Assembly (NCBI GenBank): GCA_948146395.1
Contig: OX411549.1
Location: forward strand, 32,448,693 to 32,512,692
Origin: Fragum whitleyi
Taxonomy: Eukaryota; Mollusca; Bivalvia; Cardiida; Cardiidae
Direction of reading: 5' to 3'
Length of the DNA stretch: 64,000 nt
The translations under genes and the position numbers were made by a program. Shown in pieces: positions 40,401-52,400 of the stretch (positions are counted from its first letter, which is position 1; each line of letters begins with the position of its first letter). A model generated the notes under the pieces. It saw only the letters and a list, made by a program, of their open reading frames with translations. It did not search any database and was not told the origin of the DNA.

Positions 40401-43400
40401 TACCCAAGCTTTAGTAGTTTGTTACATTTTGTTTGGCAATTTTTTATCTATTGGTCATTTTATCTGTTGTATTAGCAAATGTATACTTAAAAACCTTGCA
40501 TATAACTTTTAATTCCAACAGTAGGGGTGACTAATGAGTTCAAAATTAAAATCACGATAGTATTGCGATAGTTAAGTTGCTATTGGAATAGTATTGCAAT
40601 AGTCAGAAAACTATTGCAATACTTTCACAATAGTTGTTTTTACAGAAAAATTAGAATTATAATCAATGTTAAAGCGTTATACTTTTTATTAGGCCGTAAC
40701 TTTATATTGTTCTTGTAAGATGCTGTTTACCTTGTCAATGGCAACAAAATAGTCAAATAAGTTAATTACGGATATTCCCTTAAAAAGAATTGGATTTGAC
40801 CTCATTCTTTGATGAAAACATGTTAAAAGGCAGAATTTTTACTACATTTAGTTCTACTTTTATTTTCACAAAAGCTATTGTAAACAATCGATAGTCATAG
40901 GAACTATTGCAATATCTATTGACTTGCAAAAATGCTATCGACATATTTCTATTACAAGTTAAAATATCACAATACAGCCATAGTTCAACCCATTCTTTAG
41001 TGCTTTTCGGTGGTTTATCAAGAAATAACGGTAGATTATCACTTGATAATCTCACTGCAAAAGCAGTGAAATTATCAAAAAATTATACCCTGCTTTTGTG
41101 CATTTCATCCTATTTGACGTCATCTATGTGCTGCAAAATAAGTGACGTCTCAATGAACGTTGCAAAGCAATAACATGCAAAATGATGCACTTTGGGAAAA
41201 TATGTCCTATAAATTTCACATTTTGTCACATTTTTGCACTAAAGAAATAGAATAATCATTTGTTTTTCGAGTAAGATCAATTGATATTCAATTTCATGAA
41301 CAACAAAAGCTATATTTCACTCTTGGCTCCACCACTCAGGAAAATATAGCTTTTGTTGTTCACTCAATGAATATAAATCGACCTTACACCGAAACAAACC
41401 ATTATCCTCCATTTGTTACACCTCTATCCAACAGAGCCAAAGGACAGTTTTGTGTACCTTTCATCAAGTGAGACAGTGTACACAGCCAGGGAAGGAGAGC
41501 CTGAGATCAAGATAGATATTGAGGTGTTCGCCTACCCTAAACCACAGTTCTATTGGATGAAAGGGGACAGAAACATCACAGACAAGGATACCAATATAGA
41601 AGTTGTACCGTAAGTAAAATTACAGTCAATCCATAAAGTAACTCAATAAATTTGATATTCGCCTACCCTAAACCACAGTTCTATTGGATGAAAGGGGACA
41701 GAAACATCACAGACAAGGATACCAATATAGAAGTTGTACCGTAAGTAAAATTACAGTCAATCCATAAAGTAACTCAATAAATTTGATATTCGCCTACCCT
41801 AAACCACAGTTCTATTGGATGAAAGGGGACAGAAACATCACAGACAAGGATACCAATATAGAAGTTGTACCGTAAGTAAAATTACAGTCAATCCATAAAG
41901 TAACTCAATAAATTTGATATTCGCCTACCCTAAACCACAGTTCTATTGGATGAAAGGGGACAGAAACATCACAGACAAGGATACCAATATAGAAGTTGTA
42001 CCGTAAGTAAAATTACAGTCAATCCATAAAGTAACTCAATAAATTTGATATTCGCCTACCCTAAACCACAGTTCTATTGGATGAAAGGGGACAGAAACAT
42101 CACAGACAAGGATACCAATATAGAAGTTGTACCGTAAGTAAAATTACAGTCAATCCATAAAGTAACTCACTAAATTTGATATTTGCCTACCCTAAACCAC
42201 AGTTCTATTGGATGAAAGGGGACAGAAACATCACAGAAAAAGATACCAATATAGAAGTTGTACCGTAAGTAAAATTACAGTCAATCCATAAAGTAACTCA
42301 CTAAATTTGATATTTGCCTACCCTAAACCACAGTTCTATTGGATGAAAGGGGACAGAAACATCACCGAAAAGGATACAAACATCGAAGTTGTACCGTAAG
42401 TAAAATTACAGTCAAGTCCCAAACGTAACACAATAAATTTGATTTTTTCCTGTAAAATTAGAACTGTTTTAGCTCACCTGAGCACAATATACTCAAAGTG
42501 AGATTTTGTTATCATGCTGTTGACAAGGGCGTAACTACCATTATGCACATTACGCAAGTGCGTAATTGAAATAATTTCTCTTTCAAAAATGTCGTTGATG
42601 AATGATCAAAATATCAAAACTACAACATATTCAAGCTGTAGTTACATTGTTTTGGTTTTTCACCAACACTCAAATCATAGAAAGGGGGAGCAGACGTAGG
42701 TCATTAATCTTTTGGTGCAGTCCACATATCGCCTTTATCCTATATATTCTATGTTTGTCGCCTTCAAGTGTGCATTAATTTAAAAAATCCTAGTAACACC
42801 TATGGTTGAAATTCATCAACAATTCTTTGAATAAGTTTACCTCAGTTACCACAGGGCCAATTTCAAACAAAGGTCATCTTCCAAATCAGTTGGATAATTT
42901 CAACCAAACTTGGCCTGAGTTTTTCAGGGGTGAATCTCCATAATACATTTGATATTTTGATTTACTTACAAAATATGAGTGTTGCAGGGTAGGGGCTTTT
43001 ATTCAAATGAGCAATATAGGGCCATTCTTGTCTTCTTGATATACTGACATTCCTGTCAGTATATAAAAACTTAAAAGTTGTAAGTGCCTTGAAAAACATT
43101 TTCAAACACAATTGTTGTAGCCGCAATTGTTGATATAGAAAGCTTAATTCCCAACTGTTGTATTTGCATTTAAAAATGTTACCCCTCACGCAAAAAAGGA
43201 CCATCTTTGAACTCTGTAATATGAATAATTGAAATAGAGATTAGGTCAAGCATAGATCAACCAGGGGTTGCATTTCAAAAATTCTTTCACTGGAAGGTAG
43301 GTTGTTCATTCTAGATTCAGAAAATAAATACATTGCGAAAAGTTTTGACTCTAGTCAGTCTGCGCATTCTGCGCAGTCTGACTAGAGTCGACACTTTACA

Positions 43401-46400
43401 CGCTACCCAGATGGTCCTTTTTATGCAGATGAGTCACAAATGTTTTTGGCTAATTTCTAGACTGCCTCGGTGGCCTAGTGATAAATGCACTCGACCTGTG
43501 ACCTGGAGGTCCGTGGTTCAAGCCACACAGTCGCTGGGGTGTGTTTATGGCCAAAACACTTAAGAGACAGCCCCAGTTCACCCAGCTGTAAAATTGGGTA
43601 GCAGTGGGTTTAAACCACTGTCTCTCTCTCAGGGACATGAAAACATCAGGATTGTGTTTTTGAGAGCAATTCTATAAGCTTAAGCTTTCGCGGCAATCTA
43701 ACTAAAAGAAATTAGTACAGTCGAAATTGCTCGAGTGACCACGTCTATTTAGTGACCAATTCTATTAAGCGACCACCGTAAAAAGTCCCTTCATTGTAAA
43801 CAAAATCTCGGAAAAAGAGGGCATTCTTTACGAAAATTTGTTATAATTGAATCTTATGATGTTGGAGCCCATTAGAATCGTATTATTGAGACGATTCTAA
43901 TGGACTCTAACATACTAGGATTCAGTACGACTTGACCAACAATCTATAAAATGCCATCAAAATGAACACTCACATTTATCTTGGTATTTTGTATTAAACG
44001 ACCTTTCCCGTAAACAACCACTTTTTGGTGGTCGCTTAACACAAGTTTTACTGTATAAACTAAATTAATTCCTAAGTGATTGATTGCATTGCATATGAAT
44101 GTTTCAGGGAAGGCGACATAATTTTGCTGTGGATCCAGTTTCCAAGGAAAGAGCATGCTGGCATGTACACCCTTGTGGCCTGGAATGAAAATATGAGGAC
44201 AAACTATACAGTTGAATTTGTGGTAGAATGTAAGTCAGATACCACCTTATGCTTCTATTTTAACCCTTGTCTTGCTGAACCCAGAATATTCCTGCTTTGA
44301 CAGGAGGTATAGACAAAGATCAACATGCACATATGTGCAGTCTGATTTTAGCTCATACCACCTGAAATTCATTTTTAAACCAAAAAGGTGTAACACAATG
44401 CATTTCCGAAATCAATACTCACATTTGGATCCGACTTAAGAATAATTTTAAAGAAAGTTAGAAACATTGACAAAAATAAGGCAAATAGAGGTTTTAAGAT
44501 AAATATAATACATACTTACTGTATTGTATACAAAAATATCTAACTTGGCTGTGGGAGTTGATAATTTTCTCGGTAGAGCCTTGACAAATCAATTCTTCCA
44601 ACCTTGTTAGATATTTTTTTCATACAAAACACCAAGTATGTATTATGTATTTATGTAATTATATATTCATATGTACCTTTCAGATGCTCCAATGGTGAAT
44701 ATATCCAAAATCAACCCAGATGAGTTTTTCCTGATGTACACTGAACACCATTTAAACTGCCTCGTTAAATCTGTGCCATATCCCACAGCTATTGGCTGGT
44801 TCTACCAGGCCTGTGATGTTCCATCCAATTGCTCACAGCCAGCATTAGACAAATGGGAACCAATCAAACAGCAGAGCTCTGCGGCTGTTGTGTTCCCCAA
44901 GATAACCAATCTGTTTAGAAGAAACCATTCCACAAATATCAGTAGGCTGTCTCTGTTGATGAAGGAGGAGAAGATAGGGTGGTATAAATGTGTGGCAAGT
45001 AATCCACTAGGGTCTACAACTAAGAAGCTGCAGTTTGTATCAACAGGTAGTATTTTCTTAATACATCACAGTTATTTAAGATTAAAACAACAACCCCTAT
45101 AAACCCTTATCCTTTGGAAATTAAGTTTCAAATTAAATACCCATTTTCATAAGACCGAAGGGTGGTATTATGTTATGGCCCCAGTCGCCCGGCCCTCTGT
45201 CTGTCCGTCCGTTAGCAGTTTTTTGTGTGCGCAAATCCTCCTGAACTATCAATTGGAATAGGCTGAAACTTGGCACAATTACTCCCCATGATGTCTAGTT
45301 GTGCATAAAACCTTTGAAATTCCAATCGCTCCAGTCTTTTCTGAACAATCTTGAGTTATCTGCCCTTGAATTGAACGAAGATTACTGTTTCGGGCGTATA
45401 TAAACGGCTCTGCAAAGCTCTTTTTGAAATTTTTGTTCCAGTTTTTTTCAGGTTTTCCCATAATATTCAATAAGAAATGTAGACAGAGTAGGCTAAGATC
45501 AGACTCCATGTATCATGTGCAGGCTTATATGTCAGTCAAAGCTTTGTAAATGATGTGAGCATTTTGATAAGGGTTAACATACTTTAAGATGGAAAGATAT
45601 CAACATCAGAACTTTTGCAGGTTCAGAGGACATCAATTCCTAGCAGATCTTGAGAAATGGAAAAAAGTGCAGCTTAATTTTGAATTATATAGAATTAAGA
45701 TACCCCTCTCACTAAATTAATCTGGCCAACAACTAGATCAGCTCTAAATATATCAGAATTAACTGACAATAAAGTTACTTATTTACATACTGTAAAATTA
45801 GTTTATGATTTAGCGACAATAATTTTATATCTTTGTCAAAATTCCGTTTCTAATGAAGTAGAAGATTTTGCATACACATACAATGTACTTTGACTATACA
45901 AGGGCGTAACTCCCATTATGTAATTTCCGCAAGTGTGTAAAAGAAATAATCCTCTGTTGAAAAATATTGTTGATGAATAATCATAACATTGAAACTACAG
46001 CTTATTCAAGCTGTAGTTACGATGTTTCGATTATTCACCAACGTTCAAATCATAAAATTGGGGTGGACAGAGGGCATTCATCTTTTGTCACAGTCCTCAT
46101 ATCACCTTCATCCTATATATTCCTTAGTTGTTACCTTCTGAGTGTGTATAAATTTGAAAGTCCTGGATACGCCTATTCTATATTTCAGTAATACGGAATG
46201 GGTTTGAGTTTTCCAGTCTACAACAGCAGCCAGTAGTAGGGGATACAGTGACTATACGAGCTAAAGCTAGTTTGTTGAAATATTCCAACCTAACAGTGAT
46301 CAATGGAACACAAACAATATCCTTAAACACAAACTGGGATAGGAATAGAACTGTCATTGAATATAAAGAGTAAGTGCGTTTTTTTTTTTTTGCTTATTAG

Positions 46401-49400
46401 TCCCCCACCGGTTACCGGTTGGGGGACTATAGGTTTGCTCGATTCCGTCCGTCCGTCCGTCCGTCTGTCTGTCCGTCTGTCCGTCTGTCCGTCACGCTTT
46501 TGTCCGGGCTATATCTTTTAAACCATATGTGCTAGCAACTTCAAACTTGGTACACTTATAGATCTCATTGAGAAGAAGTGTCATGTTCAAGAACCGTTAC
46601 TCTGCCACGCCCACTTTTTGAGTTATTGCCCTTTGTTGTTTTTACCCTTACATTCTTGTCCGGAACATATCTCCTAAAGTATGTGTGCTAGCAACTTCAA
46701 ACTTTGTACACTTATGGATCTCATTGAGGAGAAGTGTCATGTTCAAGAACCGTTACTCTGCCACGCCCATTTTTTGAGTTATTGCCCTTTGTTGTTTTTA
46801 CCCTTACATTCTTGTCCGGAACATATCTCCTAAACTATGTGTGCTAGCAACTTCAAACTTTGTACACTGATAGATCTCATTGAGGAGAAGTGTCATGTTC
46901 AAGATTCATAACTCTGCCACACCCACTTTTTGAGTTATTGCCCTTTGTTGTTTTTACCCTTACATTTTTGTCGCGATCATATCTCCTAAACTATAAGTGC
47001 TAGCAACTTCAAACTTTGTACACTTATAGATCTCATTGAGGCGAAGTGTCATGTTCAAGAACCGTTACTCTTCTCCGCCCACTATTTGAGTTATTGCCCT
47101 TTGTTGTTTTTACCCTTACATTCGTGTCCGGACCATATCTCCTAAACTATGTGTGCTAGCAACTTCAAACTTTGTACACTTATAGATCTCATTGAGGCGA
47201 AGTGTCATGTTCAAGATCCATAACTCTGTCCCACCCACTTTTTGAGTTATTGCCCTTTGTTGTTTTTACCCTTACATTCTTGTCCGGATCATATCTCCTA
47301 AACTATAAGTGCTAGCAACTTCAAACTATGTACACTTATAGATCTTATTGAGGACAAGTGTCATGTTCAAGAACTGTTATTTTGCCATGCCCACTTTTTG
47401 AGTTATTGCCCTTTGTTGTTATTACCCTTACATTTTTGTCTGGATCATATCTCCTAAACCATAAGTGCTAGCAACTTCAAACTTTATACACTGATAGATC
47501 TTATCAAGGACAAGTGTCATGTACAAGAACTGCTACTCTGCCATGTCCACTTTTTGAGTTATTCCCCTTTGTTGTTTTTAGTCTTACATTCTTGTCCTGA
47601 TCATATCTCCTAAACTATAAGTGCTAGCAACTTTAAACTTTTACAGTTATAGATCTAGTAAGTAAGAGATATATTATAAGAGAGGATTTTTTGTTATCCG
47701 GTGGGGGACTCCTGTATTGCATCGCAATACGACATGCACTTGTTTCCTGTAAAGTGGATGTCAGGTTACAAAGACCGATAAAAAAATACTGGTAAAAAAG
47801 TTGTGAATGATAATTTCAAAAAGATTAAATAATTTTTTTGTCATCATGTAAAGATTGAAGGAAATTAAGAAATTGCTACACTATATTTCTTCATTTTCCA
47901 CAATGTTTCCCCAATTAGTTTGATTGTCTTTAGGGGCTTAAAAGAAATTCTATGGTCAAATTCTAAGCAAATCTTGCCTAGGCTTACAATGAATGGGAAT
48001 TGGCTGAAATGGTAAGATTGTTGGCAAATCTTTGGAAAATAGCTAGTTTTTAAAATCCAAAGCCACTGTCAAGCTTAATGCATTTACATGATTTATGCTT
48101 TGTCAATCTTTAATCCATTACTTTTTTCAATTTGTCTACATATAGTTGTACTTGCAGTCTTGAGATTCTGGACAAATAGTTGAAAGGACAGTGACTAAAT
48201 TGAACACATTCAATCTTATTGTAGGAACAAGAAAAATGGCCATGTATACTCAGTCCAGTATGACATCACTATCAATAATGTAACAGAATACGAGAATCAC
48301 ACCATCTCCTGTGTGGCCCTCAGTCATAATGGTACAACACAGGGAGCAGTGAAGAGAATGATGTTAAAAGTCAGAGGTAAATATTTTATGTACTATATAA
48401 ATAATATAAAAATCACACCATCTCCTTTAGGCCCTCAGTCATAATGGTACAATACAGGGAGCAGTGCTGAGAATGATGTTGAAAGTCAGAGGTAATTCGC
48501 AACAAAAAATATGTGTATGCAATCAAAATAATGTTTCTTATTTGTAAAAAAAAAAGATGTAATAGACTACCTTTCTCTTTCACAATTGCTTTTTGGTCGT
48601 CCCCATATGTGGTGGCTTGATAAAAGTTTTGCTGTGTTTGTTATGTTCCTTTTGTTTCTCTGTCACCAAAAAACTAGGTGTTCAATCTGAACCAGTTTTT
48701 GTTGTAGGTCCACTTTGCTATGGACAGGTTACAATTGAATGTTTAAGCTTGGTAGACTTGGTGTGAGTTGAACATAGACAATCATACTAGTTAATTTCTA
48801 AGCTAGAACTGTATGAAGCTTTTTGCCTGCGAGTTCCTGTGAGATAAGATTTAGTTTATGATTTAACTATGTTCATGTTGTGTATCATTCTTTAATGCTT
48901 TTCAGTGGATTATTAAGAAAAAAACGGTGGATAATCATTTGATAATCTCACTGTCTTACCAGTAAAATTATGAAAAAAAATATAACCACCACCCCTGCTT
49001 TCATTTTACCTGATGTGATGTTATCTAAGAGGAGCCCAATATGTGACATCATCATGAACTTGCATAGCAATCAAGTGCAAATTGATGCGCTTTCTGGAAA
49101 TTTGTCAAAAAAAATCCATTTTGCCTCATTTTTGCATTGAAGAAGTAGAATAATTATTTGTTTTTCGAGTCAGATTGGTTGATATTTCATTTCGTGTGCA
49201 ACACTTGTGGCTCCGCCATTTGTGAAAATATAGCTTTTGTTGTTCACTCAATAAGATATCAATTAATCTAACACTGAAACAAATAATTATACTTTATTGT
49301 TATTGCTTAATATATTGAATATTTATTACAGAGATCATACCTCCTAAATTCCTGACAGAACCGTCTCAATCCAATATTGGAGACAACACCAAGGCTTTTG

Positions 49401-52400
49401 ATTGTGAGATTTTTGGTCTTCCTAAACCTACAATAGATTGGTATAAGGACTTCAAGTTACTCAATCCCAATAACCTCTCCAACGCCATTGAGATATCAAG
49501 TGATATGACTAGGTAGATCTTTATTAGTTTTGCCATTGAGATAGCCTTCTATATGATAGGGTAGGTCTTTATTGATATCGCCATTGAGATATCCGGTGAT
49601 ATTAGAGGTCTTCATTGATTTTGCCAATGAAATATCCAGTGATATGAGAAGGTAGGTCTTTATTGATATTGCCATTGAAATATCATGTGATGTGACATGG
49701 TAAGTCTTTATTAGTATTGCCATTGGGATCTCCAACAATATGGTATAAAGACTTTAACTGTCACTGGATCCCAGTTATCTCTCAAAGCCATTGAGATATC
49801 CAGTGATATGACAAGGTAGTTGCTGTCAGTCCTTAAGCACATCATGAAGATTTAGAGGTGTCCAATTTGACAGAAAAAGGAGACAGTAATTTCAAATTAA
49901 GTTTTGAAGAATTTCTATCTTTCCATGATTGGAGAACATTCCAGATACATGTATTGAAGAAAATATGTTTCTTCTGTCTGTCTGTCTGCAAAACTTAACC
50001 AAAAAACTTAACATTGCCAATTACTTCAAGTGCTCAAATTTGGTATGATGATAAATCTCATTGATAAGCATCTGCTTGTACCAAGGTCATGTGACAAGGT
50101 CACGGTCATCTGTTAAGGTCAAATTTTTAAAAAATTCTGTTTTGGGGGGCATTCGTGTTTCACAAACACATCTTGTTATTGTCTTGGTTCTAGCTGATGG
50201 TTATTTTGTTTCTTCGTTGTTTTTCAGATTGAAGTTGAATGCATCCAGCAAAAGGGAAGATGGAATTTACACCTGTATTGCTAGTAATAGAGGTGGCTCT
50301 ATATCAAAGAACTTTACACATACATTTGGTAAGATTGATATTTGAAATATTTACTCTGGAACCTACAACATATTAAGCAATAAAGATGTAAAAACACTTT
50401 TGAATGACTCAAGTCACATTCATATTGAGAATGAAAGATTTTCTAAAAAGCTCTCTAATTTGCTTTAAGGGTTTAATTTAATTTTCAACAGTTATAAACT
50501 GATAGGATTGCACCCGAAAGAGACCCCTAAAGAGTCTGTGGCCTGGTGGGCTTCGGAATCTAAAATTCCTGGATTAAATTCCACCAAGATAAGAGGGTTT
50601 TTTTTAGCTCACCTGAGCACGAAGTACTCAAGGTGAGCTTTTGGGGTTACTTGATGTCCGTCGTCCGTTGTCAGTCGTCAACATTTACCTTGTGGACACT
50701 CTAGCGGCCATATTTTTAGCCCAATCAACCTGAAAATTGGTCAGAATGATTATCTTGATAAAATCTTGGACAAGTTCGAAATTGGGTCAAGTGGGGTCAA
50801 AATCTAGGTCACAGGGTCAAATCTTAGAAAAACCGTGTGGACACTCTAGAGGCCATATTTTTGGCCCAATCAACCTGAAAATTGGTAAGAATGATTATCT
50901 TGTTGAAATCTCGGACAAGTTCTAAATTGGGTCAATTCAGGTCAAAAAATAGGTCACGGGGTCAAATCTTAGAAAAATCTTGTGGACACTCTAGAGGCCA
51001 TATTTTTAGCCCAATCAACCTGAAAAATGGTCAGAAGGATTATCTTGATGAAATTGGACAAGTTCGAAATTGGGTCAAGTCGGGTCAAAAACTAGGTCTC
51101 GGGGTCAAATCTTTGAAAAACCTTGTGGACACTCTAGGGGCCATATTTTTAGCCAAATCAACCTGAAAATTGGTAAGAATGATTATCTTGATGAAATCTC
51201 GGAAGAGTTTGAAATTTGATCAAGTGGGGTCAAAAACTAGGTCACGGGGTCAAATCTTGAAAAAACCTTGTGGACACTCTATAGGCCATATTTTTAGCCC
51301 AATCAACCTGAAAATTGGTCAGAATGATTATCTTGATCAAATCTCGGACAAGTTTGAAATTGGGTCAAGTGGGGTCAAAAACTAGGTCAAGGGGTCAAAT
51401 CTTTGAAAAACCTTTTGGACACTCTAGAGGCCATATTTTTAGCCCAATCAACCTGAAAATTGGTCAGAATGATTACTTGATGATATCTCGGACAAGTTCG
51501 AAATTGGGTCAAGTGGGGTCAAAAACAAGGTCACGGGGTCAAATCTAGAAAAAACCTTGTGGACACTCTAGAGGCCATATTTTTAGCCCAATCAACCTGA
51601 AAATTAGTAAGAATGATTATCTTGATGAAATCTCGGACAAGTACGAAATTGGGTCAAGTCGGGTCAAAAACTAGGTCACAGGGTCAAATCTAAGAAAAAC
51701 CTTGTGGACACTCTAGAGGCCATATTTTTGGCCCAATCAACCTGAAAATTGGTCAGAATGATTATCTTGATGAAATCTCGGACAAGTTTGAAATTGGATC
51801 AACTGGGGTCAAAATCTAGGTCACAGGGTCAAATCTAGAAAAAACCTTGTGGACACTCTAGAGGCCATATTTTAAGCCCAATCAACCTGAAAATTGGTCA
51901 GAATGATTATCTTGATGAAATCTCGGACAAGTTTGAAATTGGGTCAAGTGGGGTCAAAAACAAGGTCACGGGGTCAAATCTTAGAAAAACCTTGTGGACA
52001 CTCTAGAGGCCTTATTTTTAGCCCAATCAACCTGAAAATTGGTCAGAATGATTATCTTGATGAAATCTCGGACAAGTTCGAAATTGGGTCAAGTGGGGTC
52101 AAAAACTAGGTCACGGGATCAAATCTTAGAAAAACCTTGTGGACACTAGTGGCCATATTTTTAGCCCAATCAACCTGAAAATTGGTAAGAATGATTATCT
52201 TGATGAAATCTCGGAAGAGTTTGAAATTGGGTCAAGTGGGGTCAAAAACTAGGTCAAGGGGTCAAATCTTAGAAAAACCTTGTGGACACTCTAGAGGCCA
52301 TATTCTTTGCCCAATCAACCTGAAAATTGGTCAGAATGATTATCTTGATGAAATCTTGGACAAGTTTGGAATTGGGTCAAGTGGAGTCAAAAACTAGGTC

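Noticed and set aside
41657..42410. Six extra coding exons for an expanded Ig4
   Set aside because: The copies have no acceptor like that of exon 13, and each frame stops at the TAA in the donor; they are better read as non-coding duplicates.
46530..47650. CRISPR-like regular array
   Set aside because: The units are contiguous about 151-bp satellites in an intron of an animal gene, with no unique spacers.
49496..49738. 80-residue minus-strand frame with internal repeats
   Set aside because: It is the antisense of the 48-bp exon 18-derived array.
50737..52397. Series of repeated 60-90-residue open frames
   Set aside because: They are the same frame of a 144-bp satellite unit inside a family A element; being a multiple of three keeps them open.
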